Of a stretch of 64,000 bases of DNA, positions 24,226 to 33,600 are shown piece by piece. The notes below the pieces were generated by a model. It made no database searches, was not told where the DNA came from, and saw only the letters and a program-made list of their open reading frames with translations. A program made the position numbers and the translations under genes. How positions within the stretch are numbered: the first letter of the stretch is position 1; every line of letters begins with the position of its first letter. The stretch is from Halobacillus sp. Marseille-Q1614 (GTDB lineage: Bacteria > Bacillota > Bacilli > Bacillales > Halobacillaceae), in contig NZ_CADDWH010000001.1 in NCBI RefSeq assembly GCF_902809865.1, forward strand, positions 806,001 to 870,000. The letters are read 5' to 3'.

Positions 24226-24417
24226 ATGCAAAGAGTAACAATGACTACTCAAGAAACCGCTGATTATCTTGGTGTATGTATTGAAACCATTTATAAGATG
24301 GTCCAACTCAACGAAATTCCACATTTTAGAGTGCGTCGGCGTATCTTTTTCTCCCAAGATGCAGTTAATAATTGGATTAAAGATCAGGAGTCCAACTATG
24401 AACATCAAGCTATGTAA
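24226..24417 (+). CDS. xis: Excisionase-family helix-turn-helix protein
   Basis: 63 residues; the ATG directly follows the previous stop, with GAGGAGGTGA as ribosome site. The sequence TTQETADYLGVCIETIYKMV then IPHFRVRRRIFFSQDAVNNW is the winged MerR/excisionase-type domain. In ICEs such small proteins direct the integrase toward excision. The position in the early rightward operon matches that role. A pure transcription factor role cannot be excluded. Confidence 0.7.
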   Translation: MQRVTMTTQETADYLGVCIETIYKMVQLNEIPHFRVRRRIFFSQDAVNNWIKDQESNYEHQAM

Positions 24418-24473
24418 CTTAAGTTTAAGACAATAATTGTTAACAAAGTGGTACAAAAAGGAGACTACATCTA

Positions 24474-24992
24474 TTGAAGGGTAATCGTGTTGGAAGAACT
24501 TTGAAGGAGTTGAGAGAGAAAATGGATAAAACACAAGAACAACTTTCAAGTGAGGTTTTACAATCTAGAGAATCTTTAAGTAAGCAAGAAAACGGAAATA
24601 GGTCGGTTCAGCCAGGCTTAACAAGACAATTTATTGACAAGTACAACGATCCATGGTTGGCACTAGAGGCAGCTAATGAATATATCGGCTGGGGTGTAAC
24701 CAAATTAGATGGTCCTAAGGCTGATAATCTTAGCAGTATTGTTCAATCAGAAGTAGAAGAAGCACTTCATGGCGTACTTGATTCTATTGCTAGAGTTGAA
24801 ATTAATAAAGTTCCTAATTTTGTTCACTCTATGGATCTCCAAGATATTCGAATTTCTGCTAGTGAAATTGTTGAAGCAGTTTACTGGTCACTTATGTACT
24901 TAGCTATCGTGTGTGAGACTTACAACATGGGATGGCTAGAGTTGTGGGAAGAGCATTATTCTAAATTAAAATCCAATGGTTATGTACTCTAA
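24474..24992 (+). CDS. XRE-type regulator with long C-terminal domain
   Basis: 172 residues from TTG 24474 (AAAAAGGAGA upstream). The first 50 residues form a helix-turn-helix (TQEQLSSEVLQSRESLSKQE). The remaining 120 are helical and unrecognised. Similar proteins occur in conjugative elements and phages next to replication genes. Its target is unknown. It lies between the excisionase-like gene and the replication-initiator-like gene. Confidence 0.65.
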   Translation: MKGNRVGRTLKELREKMDKTQEQLSSEVLQSRESLSKQENGNRSVQPGLTRQFIDKYNDPWLALEAANEYIGWGVTKLDGPKADNLSSIVQSEVEEALHGVLDSIARVEINKVPNFVHSMDLQDIRISASEIVEAVYWSLMYLAIVCETYNMGWLELWEEHYSKLKSNGYVL

Positions 24993-25028
24993 ACCCAAAA
25001 TATTTTAAAAATTGCAGGAGGTGAAAGA

Positions 25029-26051
25029 ATGCAAGGTTGGATAAAGCTTCATCGTAAAATCATTCAAAGTGAGATTTTTGAAAATGAAAAAATGTTAAAG
25101 ATTTTTATCTATTGCCTAACGAAATCAAGTCATAAAAATACTGAATCTAGAGTGGGTAGGCAGAAGGTTCAACTTAAACCAGGACAATTTATATTTGGTC
25201 GTAAAAAGGCTGCATCTGAATTGAACATGAATGAATCGACGGTTCGTGATTACTTAAAAATATTAGAGGAAGATGATGTAATTACTATTCTTTCCACCAA
25301 CAAATATAGTGTCATAACCGTTGAAAACTGGGCAAATTACCAATCTAACGATGAAGAATACGACAACAAATCATCAGCAGATAACCAGCAAAAGAACAGC
25401 ACTTCGCCATCAGATAGACAGCAAAAAGACACATACAAGAATGGCAGAGAACTTAAAGAAGTTAAGAATGTAAAAGAATTTATTACAACAACTACTTCTG
25501 AACGAGTGGAATGTGAAGCCATTAAATTTTATCAAAACAACTTTGGTATTATACGTCCTCAAATCTCAGAAGAAATAATGACCTGGAGTAAGGATCTTGG
25601 AGATCCATTGACCGTGGAAGCAATGAAGCGCTCTCTAGATCGTAATAAACCAAGGTGGGGATACGTGAAAAGTATTCTTCAGTCCTGGGTAAATAAAGGA
25701 ATTCAAACTATAGAACAAACTGAGGCTGAAGAAGTTGAATATAAGAATAGACGCCCTAATGAAGCTAGGTATACCAGACAACCACAAAACCAAGAGGTGA
25801 TTCCCGATTGGTTCAAAAACTGTGCAGAGCAAGAAAGTCATAATACAAATAAACCGCCTAGCATTGAAGATATAGCTCGAATCATTGAGTTATCCATCAA
25901 GTTAAATAGACCGAGAGAGAGAATTCTTGAATCTATTGATCATCGGTATAAACTCTCTGAAGAAGATATAGCTTCGATTCAGGAAGGTAAATACACTGCC
26001 TTAGATATTTTACTCGAACAATCGAACCCTAGTGTGGTTGGAGATCCATAA
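25029..26051 (+). CDS. DnaD-type replication initiator/replisome organiser-like protein
   Basis: 340 residues from ATG 25029 (GCAGGAGGTG upstream). The N-terminal domain (MQGWIKLHRKIIQSEIFENE then NMNESTVRDYLKILEEDDVI) is the winged-helix part of phage replisome organisers. A central DnaD-like helical region follows (AIKFYQNNFGIIRPQISEEI, PRWGYVKSILQSW). Such proteins open an origin and load helicase. It suggests the ICE replicates after excision. The C-terminal 90 residues are variable. The origin itself was not located. Confidence 0.7.
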   Translation: MQGWIKLHRKIIQSEIFENEKMLKIFIYCLTKSSHKNTESRVGRQKVQLKPGQFIFGRKKAASELNMNESTVRDYLKILEEDDVITILSTNKYSVITVENWANYQSNDEEYDNKSSADNQQKNSTSPSDRQQKDTYKNGRELKEVKNVKEFITTTTSERVECEAIKFYQNNFGIIRPQISEEIMTWSKDLGDPLTVEAMKRSLDRNKPRWGYVKSILQSWVNKGIQTIEQTEAEEVEYKNRRPNEARYTRQPQNQEVIPDWFKNCAEQESHNTNKPPSIEDIARIIELSIKLNRPRERILESIDHRYKLSEEDIASIQEGKYTALDILLEQSNPSVVGDP

Positions 26052-26068
26052 ACAAGGGAGGTAGGAAA

Positions 26069-26305
26069 GTGGGAAAAACCAAAAATAAACACTTTGCTTA
26101 TTATGATATTGCATCACAAGCGGATAATGTAAAAACCTTTGAAGGAAAAAGATATGATGTACACGGTATTTGGGCGGTAGATCGCTATGGAACTACTAAA
26201 AAACTTGCCAGTATCTATTACCGAATTCGAACCGTGAAGAATGATCGATTTAAAACCATTGCAAAACGCAAAAACCCTAAGAGTGAACTAATACCCGTCA
26301 GGTAA
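26069..26305 (+). CDS. Small basic protein of unknown function
   Basis: 78 residues from GTG 26069 (GGGAGGT upstream). It is rich in Lys and Arg (RIRTVKNDRFKTIAKRKNPK) and has no motif I recognise. It ends the regulatory/replication operon, 18 bases after the replication gene. DNA or RNA binding is possible from its charge alone. Confidence 0.6.
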   Translation: MGKTKNKHFAYYDIASQADNVKTFEGKRYDVHGIWAVDRYGTTKKLASIYYRIRTVKNDRFKTIAKRKNPKSELIPVR

Positions 26306-26321
26306 ATGTAACGATTTTAAT

Positions 26322-26655
26322 ACGTGCTTAAATAGCACGTATGGAACTTTGAAAACTACATATCTACGTTAGGAAAAGAAAGGTCACAGAACTTTCCTAG
26401 CTGTCGATAATCGTTCGGTGCGTGTCACGTGAAACGCATCTAGTGACCGGATAAGCGTTGTATCAATAATGGTTCTTCTATTTGGAGTGAGGATATAGCC
26501 AATGAAACTTTTAATAGTAAAACCTAGATGCATAAAGTTCTACGTATATGCTAGAAACGTTGTGCATTGCAGAACACTATGATTAACATGGTGGGTCTGC
26601 ATAGGGTTGATTGTATCTAGCCAAAAACAATCTCTTTATATAATAAGGATTCCTT
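26322..26655 (+). ncRNA. Candidate structured RNA/leader before the conjugation genes
   Basis: This gene-free stretch holds several nested inverted repeats: ACGTGCT/AGCACGT, TAGGAAA/TTTCCTA, TGCGT/ACGCA interlocked with GTCAC/GTGAC (a possible pseudoknot), and GCTAGA...TCTAGC enclosing TGCAGA/TCTGCA and CACTAT/ATGGTG. It sits between the replication and transfer modules, where a long leader or an origin could lie. I cannot assign it to a known RNA family. Confidence 0.45.
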
Positions 26656-26727
26656 TCCAAGATGTGGATTTATGTTTAAGTAGGTGTTAGAATCGTTATA
26701 CAGTTCACTCGAGAAGGGAATGATCTG

Positions 26728-27165
26728 ATGAAAAAGTATTGGATCAGTAGTTTCTCTGGTTTGATATTAGCTATCATTCTTGTAGGTTGTGGAGCTCAAG
26801 GAGCCACAGGTGAAGTAGAGTCTTTATCACCAGACGAAATGAGAAGTCACATCGAAGAAAATGACACAGCCTTTATATTACTTAATAATACGGAGGATAA
26901 GGAAGATCGGACAGAAAAGATTGAATTAGTTGAAGATAAGATTAATTCGATTAGTGTGAAAGAAATAAATGCTAAGTCTCCAGAGATGCTAGATAATAAT
27001 TTAAAGCCAGAAGACTTAGGGTTAAAAAGCATCCAGTTTGAGACTTTGGGCTTTTATGAGGATGGAAAATTAAAAGACTATGTTTCCTTAAGAAGTGTTG
27101 ATTTTCCTTCAGAAGATAGTAAGGAAAAAGCTTTGCAAGAATTTATTGACAATAACGCATCATAA
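26728..27165 (+). CDS. Lipoprotein of unknown function
   Basis: 145 residues from ATG 26728 (GAAGGGA upstream). The signal peptide ends in LVGCGAQG, a lipobox, so it should be a membrane-anchored lipoprotein. The mature part is acidic with no known motif. It is the first gene after the structured leader and is followed by its own terminator. Lipoproteins in this place of Gram-positive conjugative elements often act in surface exclusion or coupling, but that is only a guess here. Confidence 0.65.
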   Translation: MKKYWISSFSGLILAIILVGCGAQGATGEVESLSPDEMRSHIEENDTAFILLNNTEDKEDRTEKIELVEDKINSISVKEINAKSPEMLDNNLKPEDLGLKSIQFETLGFYEDGKLKDYVSLRSVDFPSEDSKEKALQEFIDNNAS

Positions 27166-27166
27166 C

Positions 27167-27199
27167 GGAAGTGATCTTTAATAGATCGCTTCTTTTTTT
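27167..27199 (+). terminator. Terminator after the lipoprotein gene
   Basis: GAAGTGATCT-ttaat-AGATCGCTTC followed by TTTTTTT, immediately after the stop codon. Confidence 0.75.
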
Positions 27200-27231
27200 A
27201 TGCCAAAAAACCTTTAAAGGAGGTGATCACA

Positions 27232-27420
27232 ATGGGAGCGACAAATCGTGAACTAAAACAATCGAAGGACTTGGTTCAAACCCTATTAACTATTCAAGAC
27301 CTATCTTACAATGATTGGCTACATGAAAAACACCAAGAGTATATTCAAGACAATCAGGATGTTGTTATGAAATCTTTGTTGCATTACAAAGGGTTGAATG
27401 AAGAGAAAGAAAAATTTTAA
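27232..27420 (+). CDS. Small protein of unknown function in the transfer operon
   Basis: 62 residues from ATG 27232, nine bases after AAAGGAGGT; a GTG nine bases earlier is too close to the ribosome site. It is mostly helical and charged (KQSKDLVQTLLTIQDLSYND) with no motif recognised. It begins the run of closely spaced transfer genes. Confidence 0.6.
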   Translation: MGATNRELKQSKDLVQTLLTIQDLSYNDWLHEKHQEYIQDNQDVVMKSLLHYKGLNEEKEKF

Positions 27421-27437
27421 AAGGAGTGTATCGATCG

Positions 27438-27701
27438 ATGAAATTTCTAACTAATTATTCTATGCTTTCCGCCATTAGTAATCTTCAATCTACTGGGGCT
27501 TCGATACTGACTGCTATGCAGTTGCTCGGTATTATTTCAGCTGCCATTGCCTTTGGAATTGGAGCTTATCATCTTATTTGGGGAGGTGTTCGAGGGCGTC
27601 AGAGTTCGATTGTTTGGTTTATTGGTGGGGCAGTAGGTCTTGTGGTTCTAATGGGTGCAACAGCTATTGCTCAATACATTGATAGCCAGGTAGTTTTTTA
27701 A
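27438..27701 (+). CDS. VirB2-like small membrane protein
   Basis: 87 residues from ATG 27438 (AAAGGAGTG upstream). Two membrane helices are clear (ILTAMQLLGIISAAIAFGIG and IVWFIGGAVGLVVLMGATAI) with a short basic loop (GGVRGRQ) between. This is the layout of VirB2/TrbC-type pilin-like subunits. The position before the VirD4, VirB6, VirB3 and VirB4 homologues supports the call. Gram-positive systems need not make a pilus. Confidence 0.6.
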   Translation: MKFLTNYSMLSAISNLQSTGASILTAMQLLGIISAAIAFGIGAYHLIWGGVRGRQSSIVWFIGGAVGLVVLMGATAIAQYIDSQVVF

Positions 27702-27716
27702 AGGAGCGATATACGA

Positions 27717-28826
27717 ATGCGAGTATTATTCACGTCAAAGCTAGATGGAGAGATTACTAGTTTTCACCCTTATTCTTTTGCAGAAGTCGTAGAAAAGACA
27801 GAAATTCTTGATAAGAAGTGGAAGAAAAAGAATGCTCAACCGGTACATCTCGATTTTATGCTATCAAATGAAGAAGGAGATAAACTGTATAGTGGGACGT
27901 ATGTCGTTGGATCGGAAGATACCACAAATATTTACGACCATATTTGTCAGAAGCTTTTCCAACTCCCCATGAGAAATCATCAACATGAAAACGAAAGGGA
28001 CATTCTTTTGCAACAATTAACGTCCCATACGCCAACGAATTATCAAATGGATGTTACGGAATTAGTAAAAAAGAATACGGAGAAATCCTCTACATGGACT
28101 CGAACGAGTAAACATGGAAAGATTCTTGCTATTTCTTTGATTAGTTTGCTTGTCATAGCCATTACTATTTCAATTACGTTAGCCGTTATGGTAAGTAATC
28201 AAGCGAAAGCTTTGAATAATGCGAAAGGGGAATTGACAGAGGTAAGGACAATGAAACAAGCATACGAAACAGCGTTGAGTGGTGATAGGAATGAAGCTGT
28301 TAACCATATGAAAAATAAAAAAGATCTAAGTGCATCTGAACAAAAAGCGTTGGTTTACCTTTTAGTTTCAGAAAAGAATTATAAAGAAGCTCTTCATTAT
28401 GCAGAAAAAAATCAATCAACATTTTTAGCTAGTCAAGTGATGAAGCTCCATGGAATAGAGGAGCTCAAGAAATTCCAAGAATCCTATCCAAGTCCAGTCG
28501 GTGCTTTCGAAGTGGCTTTCCACACTGAAGAGTATGAAAAAGCGATCAATATTGAAAAGCTGCCTATGGTAGATGAACTTTATAAGGAAAAAGGGTTGGC
28601 CTATTTGAGGGTGGATCAACTAGAAGAAGCGAAGAAAATGGCAAGTGAGGCCAAAAGTGATGATTTGAATGAAAAAATCAACGAATATGAGGAATTAGAA
28701 GAACAGTTAAAGAAGGTGAACAGTCAAATAGAAACTGAGAAACAATCAGAAAGTGAAGACCAAGATAAAATCAAGGCCTTAGAAGAAGAAATAGACGAGC
28801 TAAAAGCTCAACAAAATAGTATATAG
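27717..28826 (+). CDS. Single-pass membrane protein with TPR-like/coiled-coil domain
   Basis: 369 residues from ATG 27717 (AAAGGAGCG upstream). Residues 1-130 form a soluble N-terminal domain, then one helix (ILAISLISLLVIAITISITL), then a helical domain with TPR-like repeats (ALVYLLVSEKNYKEALHYAE, GLAYLRVDQLEEAKKMASEA) and a Glu/Lys-rich coiled-coil tail. The layout recalls EssB/YukC of type VII secretion, but I cannot confirm homology. It is probably a structural part of the transfer machine. Confidence 0.55.
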   Translation: MRVLFTSKLDGEITSFHPYSFAEVVEKTEILDKKWKKKNAQPVHLDFMLSNEEGDKLYSGTYVVGSEDTTNIYDHICQKLFQLPMRNHQHENERDILLQQLTSHTPTNYQMDVTELVKKNTEKSSTWTRTSKHGKILAISLISLLVIAITISITLAVMVSNQAKALNNAKGELTEVRTMKQAYETALSGDRNEAVNHMKNKKDLSASEQKALVYLLVSEKNYKEALHYAEKNQSTFLASQVMKLHGIEELKKFQESYPSPVGAFEVAFHTEEYEKAINIEKLPMVDELYKEKGLAYLRVDQLEEAKKMASEAKSDDLNEKINEYEELEEQLKKVNSQIETEKQSESEDQDKIKALEEEIDELKAQQNSI

Positions 28827-28839
28827 GAGGGCGATTATT

Positions 28840-31383
28840 TTGAAATCGATCATCGCTAAAAAGCAGGTGCTTATCCCATTAAGCATCTGCTTTTTTATGG
28901 TGACGATGCTTATGGCCACATTTATTTGGAATGTGGGGCTTGCCATGTGGGAAACCTTAAAAACATTTCCTTATTTTAACCAGCCATTAGTAATAGAAGC
29001 ATCGTATTTTACTGATTTTCATGTGAAGGAGCAGCCGTATTTCTACGGAGTGGCGGCTTTTTTAAGTCTCCTGGGTATCGCTTATATGATTTATAAACTT
29101 CGCAGCAACTTTAGTCCTGTTGGAACCGATGAAAAAGGATCCCAGCGATTTGCTACGAGGAAAGAAATTCACCAACAATACAAAGCTATCCCTGATCGCA
29201 GGAGTTCCTATTCTGGTCAAGGTGGCCCTGTATTAGCTCGCAAAGGGGAGAACGCTTATATCGATCCATCTCCCGTCAATAACTTGATTATTGGGACAAC
29301 ACGAAGTGGGAAAGGGCAAACGTATGTGATTCCCACAATTGATGCCTATTCTCGGGCGGAGAACCAACCATCTTTAGTGATGAATGATCCTAAGGGCGAA
29401 CTGTTCGCTTCTAGCCGTGAAACCCTTGAAAGTCGAGGGTATGAAGTAGAAGTTCTTAACTTAATGAACCCCATGCAAAGCATGAGCTTTAACCTGCTGG
29501 AACTAGTTAAACAATCCTATCAAGATGGTGACTATTCTACAGCTCAAACGCTATGTGAAACGATCACTCACATGCTCTACCACAACCCTCAAGCGAAAGA
29601 GCCTATGTGGGATGACTCGGCTAAATCACTTGTCAATGCGATGATCCTAGCGATTACGGAGAAAAGCATAACAGAAGGAACAGAAGAAAAAATCACGATG
29701 TATACCGTAGCTAACATGTTAGCAGAATTAGGAACGCAAAATGACATCGATGAAAATGGTCAAGAATTTAACGCGCTGGATCAATATTTTCAAAGCTTAC
29801 CCCAATCGCATGTAGCAAAAGAGCAGTATGCGACGAGTAATTTCTCTAAAGGAAATACGCGGTCCAGCATTTTTACAACGGCTATGAATGGGTTAACGAA
29901 GTTTACGATGAGCGAAACCGCTAAGATGACAGCGAAGAACTCGTTAGATTTGAAGAAGGTAGGATTTGGTCAATTTGTTAAAGGCCAAGGTGCTCCTTTT
30001 TCAAAGGTGTTTGTCACATTCCCAGATGGTGTAAAGGAAACCAATCAATCCGGAGAGAGTGGAACCTGGACGATTAACTTTTCATCAAAATTGAAGCCAG
30101 GGGACATCATAACTGTTCAACAAGATAAAGAGCCCGTTTCTTCTAAGAAAAGAAGGAATTCAACGAAAGATCAAAAGAAAGATGATGAAGAAAAGCAGAG
30201 ATGTGAAGTGGCCATCAAGGTGAAGGAGATTCATGAGGATACGGGAGAGGTTCATTTTTCCTCTTCCTCTCTTTCCGATAGTGAAATTAGAGTGGAACGA
30301 ATTACTTATTTCACAAAACCTATAGCTATCTTCATGGTTACGCCGGATTACGATACATCGACTCACGCGATTCCTTCTATTTTTGTGAGCCAGTTGTATT
30401 ATGTGTTATCCAAAAATGCAGCCATAGCAAAGGGGCAGAAATGTTTGCGTGAAGTAGTCTTTATGCTGGACGAATTCGGAAATATGCCCGCTATTGCAGA
30501 CATGGACAATAAAATAACGGTTTGCCTGGGAAGAAATATACGTTTTCACTTAATTATTCAATCCTACGCTCAGTTAAAAGACTTATACGGGGAGGATGGA
30601 CAGGCAACGATCCGAGGAAATTGCGGGAATGAAATTTACATTTTAAGTGCGGATTATGATTCAGCTTCTTCTTTTTCATCCAAATTAGGTAAAAAAACAT
30701 TAAATACGCAAACACGGTCTGGCTCTACTTTCTCTTTAGATAAGTCGAAAACAGAAAGTACGGAAGGCAGAGACCTCCTAACGGCCAACGAATTGCAAGA
30801 ATTAGAGGAAGGAGACACGGTAGTTCGTCGTGTATTAATGAGGCGAGATAAGAAGAGGAGAAAAATACGAGCATTTCCCATATACAATACAGGCAAACAC
30901 AGTATGAAGTATGCTCACACGTATTTAAGTCAGTATTTTGATACGAGCCGATCCATCACGGAAGAAGAAATACACACCCCGCACCGTTATATTCAACCAA
31001 AAGAATTAGTAATTGATTTTTATAACCATTCCCTTCCCAAAACGGAGAAGGAAAACAACTTGGAGAAATTATCTGGTGAAGCTGAAAATGGTCCGTTTGA
31101 AGAAGATAGTGTGGGAAGAGAACCATGGAAAGAACAAAAGGTAGGAGAATTTCTTGATAAAAGTACCCTTCATATGGTTCATCAACAGGTGGCACCCCTT
31201 TTACATCACAGTAAGGAAGAGATGGATCAGGAACCTATGGAGGTATTTCTTGACCATATAAAACTGTTAGGAGAGGGACAGGAAATTAACCGGCAAGTGT
31301 ATGATCACATACGTAAGCAAACGGACAAATTAAAAGAAGAGCAAGAGCACCCTAGGAATGAAAAAGAAAAGACTCCCATGTAA
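28840..31383 (+). CDS. Type IV coupling protein, VirD4/TraG family
   Basis: 847 residues from TTG 28840 (GGAGGGCG upstream). Two N-terminal membrane helices are followed by Walker A IIGTTRSGKGQT (near 150), the family motif VMNDPKGELFA, and Walker B VFMLDEFGNMPAI (near 541). An unusual inserted stretch of about 100 residues (around 375-490) includes a Lys-rich segment (KKRRNSTKDQKKDD). VirD4 proteins bring the relaxase-DNA complex to the secretion channel at the inner membrane. The gene looks intact. Confidence 0.9.
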   Translation: MKSIIAKKQVLIPLSICFFMVTMLMATFIWNVGLAMWETLKTFPYFNQPLVIEASYFTDFHVKEQPYFYGVAAFLSLLGIAYMIYKLRSNFSPVGTDEKGSQRFATRKEIHQQYKAIPDRRSSYSGQGGPVLARKGENAYIDPSPVNNLIIGTTRSGKGQTYVIPTIDAYSRAENQPSLVMNDPKGELFASSRETLESRGYEVEVLNLMNPMQSMSFNLLELVKQSYQDGDYSTAQTLCETITHMLYHNPQAKEPMWDDSAKSLVNAMILAITEKSITEGTEEKITMYTVANMLAELGTQNDIDENGQEFNALDQYFQSLPQSHVAKEQYATSNFSKGNTRSSIFTTAMNGLTKFTMSETAKMTAKNSLDLKKVGFGQFVKGQGAPFSKVFVTFPDGVKETNQSGESGTWTINFSSKLKPGDIITVQQDKEPVSSKKRRNSTKDQKKDDEEKQRCEVAIKVKEIHEDTGEVHFSSSSLSDSEIRVERITYFTKPIAIFMVTPDYDTSTHAIPSIFVSQLYYVLSKNAAIAKGQKCLREVVFMLDEFGNMPAIADMDNKITVCLGRNIRFHLIIQSYAQLKDLYGEDGQATIRGNCGNEIYILSADYDSASSFSSKLGKKTLNTQTRSGSTFSLDKSKTESTEGRDLLTANELQELEEGDTVVRRVLMRRDKKRRKIRAFPIYNTGKHSMKYAHTYLSQYFDTSRSITEEEIHTPHRYIQPKELVIDFYNHSLPKTEKENNLEKLSGEAENGPFEEDSVGREPWKEQKVGEFLDKSTLHMVHQQVAPLLHHSKEEMDQEPMEVFLDHIKLLGEGQEINRQVYDHIRKQTDKLKEEQEHPRNEKEKTPM

Positions 31384-31404
31384 GGGATACGAGGGGGTGA
31401 AACG

Positions 31405-33258
31405 ATGTCAGATGAGGAACTTTTAGAGAAGTTGCTGGAGTTTTCAGAGGTTTTGTCAACGAATAATATCTTCATATCGGGCTTACGGATCATGGGCTGG
31501 GGGATTATATTACTTCTGAAGATGATCGTGGATAGCCTAGAAGGCATGGTCGATAGTGTCTTAACACTAACAGATTTCTTCTTAAGTGAACCCGTCCAAA
31601 GTTTTCTAGATACCATTCAACCTGTGCTTTACGTATTATTAGCTATTTCATTAGCGATGATCGGTTTTCGTTTGATTTTCAATAAAGAGAAAAATCGTGC
31701 CGATCTGCCAATGAACCTTTTCCTATCCGTGATGACCATTAGTCTATTAACGTTTGGGATGGGACAAGTCAATGATTTTACTGAGGATGCAGTCAATGTG
31801 GCCCAAGTGAACACCGACTCCTTCACGACTTCCGACCGAGTGATGACCGACTATGTTACGGATATTGCAGTATACGATGAAACAGGATGGGAAAGCTCAG
31901 ATGTTGATAACCAGCATCATATAAGTCCTGACTCTATAGATAAAATCTCTATTAATGAGACCATTACTAGGGAGTTCGAAAAGGCAAATGGAGATCAACT
32001 ATCCTCTGAAGGAAAAGAGATCATAATGAATAAAGTTGGCTTAGAATCAAACGGGGAAGAAGGACTAGTAGAGTTAGGCAAAAGTGGTTTATTTGACTTC
32101 TTGCCTGAAAATTATTACCGGTGGCATATCGATTGGTTTACAGCCATTGTGACTCTGGGAGTTATGGCTTTTACGATGATTCTCATATCCATTAAAATCG
32201 CTAAGCTATGTTTTGAACTTGGGTTTAATCATATCGTTGCTCTTATTATGGCTTATGCCGATATCTCAACTGGGCAACGATTAAAAGCGATTATCAAGAA
32301 TATTGGTAGTATCTTTGCTTCGCTTATTATGATTTTCCTAAGCTTGCGGGTGCATATGTATTACACCACCTTTATCGGTGAAAACCTTGAAGGGATAGGC
32401 TATTTAGTAGCCCTGATTGCAGGGAGTCTAGCTGTGATTGATGGACCGAATATTGTTCAGAAGCTATTCGGCATAGATGCTGGGCTGAAAAACGCTTGGC
32501 ATGTGGCTATGGGAGGTTACCTAGCATCCAAAACGCTAGGACCACCTGCAAAAAAAGCAGCCGGAGCTATTGCTAGTGGGGGAACTAGTGCCGTTATGAA
32601 TACGGGAGCTGGCGCAGCTGGTGCCGTTGCAGGAATGGCAGGAAGTAAACCAAAAGGTCAGTCACAAGGATCTGAACAAAATAAGCAAACGGCTAGTCCG
32701 ACAAAGAGTAACAGAGCTCAGGAAGAGAGAAAGCCTCAAAAGCAAGAACTAAGTCCAATGGATTCCTCCCAGAGAGGCCGTTCACCTTCTCGTAAAGGGT
32801 CCACTTTATCTGGGAAATCCATGAATTCTACTCCTCAAGAAATTAGCGAAGAAAATCAGCAACCTTCCTCTTATTCATATAACCATCAGCGTTCAAATGA
32901 TGAAGGAGGTCAAGGGAGTCATCAAACAAGTACTTCAGTGGAAAAGAGAGAAAATAAAAACTCAGGGTTAAATGGAAAGCCTCTAGAACAAACAGAACAG
33001 AACCCTAATCATGATGGTAAGAAAGTTCAAGGAACCACAACTTCACCTCAAGAAGCTCCAGCAACTACAGATGAGATACCGATGCCTAATCAGCACAGAA
33101 CGGAGCAGAGAACCATTAGTCAATACGTCAGGGATCAAGCTAAGGAACGCATTCAAAATAACAGAAAGGTACAGGGGGCAAAACGAACGTACGATTTATC
33201 ACGAAATTCCACGGAAAACTGGAAAAATAAAATCAAGAAACGCGGACAAGGATCTTAA
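31405..33258 (+). CDS. VirB6/TrbL-like polytopic membrane protein
   Basis: 617 residues from ATG 31405 (GAGGGGGTG upstream). At least five hydrophobic helices are visible in residues 25-370 (for example PVLYVLLAISLAMIGF and VTLGVMAFTMILISIKI). Then comes a Gly/Ala-rich stretch (GAGAAGAVAGMAG) and a long polar, Gln/Ser-rich tail. This is typical of VirB6/TrbL proteins of Gram-positive elements, which form the membrane pore. It lies between the VirD4 and VirB3-like genes. Confidence 0.75.
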   Translation: MSDEELLEKLLEFSEVLSTNNIFISGLRIMGWGIILLLKMIVDSLEGMVDSVLTLTDFFLSEPVQSFLDTIQPVLYVLLAISLAMIGFRLIFNKEKNRADLPMNLFLSVMTISLLTFGMGQVNDFTEDAVNVAQVNTDSFTTSDRVMTDYVTDIAVYDETGWESSDVDNQHHISPDSIDKISINETITREFEKANGDQLSSEGKEIIMNKVGLESNGEEGLVELGKSGLFDFLPENYYRWHIDWFTAIVTLGVMAFTMILISIKIAKLCFELGFNHIVALIMAYADISTGQRLKAIIKNIGSIFASLIMIFLSLRVHMYYTTFIGENLEGIGYLVALIAGSLAVIDGPNIVQKLFGIDAGLKNAWHVAMGGYLASKTLGPPAKKAAGAIASGGTSAVMNTGAGAAGAVAGMAGSKPKGQSQGSEQNKQTASPTKSNRAQEERKPQKQELSPMDSSQRGRSPSRKGSTLSGKSMNSTPQEISEENQQPSSYSYNHQRSNDEGGQGSHQTSTSVEKRENKNSGLNGKPLEQTEQNPNHDGKKVQGTTTSPQEAPATTDEIPMPNQHRTEQRTISQYVRDQAKERIQNNRKVQGAKRTYDLSRNSTENWKNKIKKRGQGS

Positions 33259-33297
33259 CTTTGTTCGCGTTTTTGTTTTGAGAAAGGAGAAAGGACC

Positions 33298-33600
33298 TTG
33301 CAGTACAAAATTCCTTCTGAAATTGGAAGTGAGCTTAAAATCAACCGGCTGTTTTACCTTACCGATCTCCTAGTGGTTTTAATCTTAGGAGGGATCGGCT
33401 TTACTTTTCGATATGTGGTGCATCCTTCTTTGGTTTGGTACTACGCGATCTTTTGGATTTTGTTGATGATTGCTTGGTTAATACGAACGAAAACGAATCC
33501 AAAGCTTCGGATGGCGAAAGTGTTGCTTTTAGCTGTCAGCCGCGATCGATTAACCTATTGTGCGATAGATACAGAGGAAGAAAAGAAAGGAGATTCTTAA
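33298..33600 (+). CDS. VirB3/PrgI-like small membrane protein
   Basis: 100 residues from TTG 33298 (AAAGGAGAAAGG upstream). Two adjacent helices (LTDLLVVLILGGIGFTFRYV and WYYAIFWILLMIAWLI) follow a short soluble start (YKIPSEIGSELKI). This fits PrgI-like/VirB3 proteins that partner VirB4. The stop directly adjoins the next ATG. Confidence 0.65.
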   Translation: MQYKIPSEIGSELKINRLFYLTDLLVVLILGGIGFTFRYVVHPSLVWYYAIFWILLMIAWLIRTKTNPKLRMAKVLLLAVSRDRLTYCAIDTEEEKKGDS

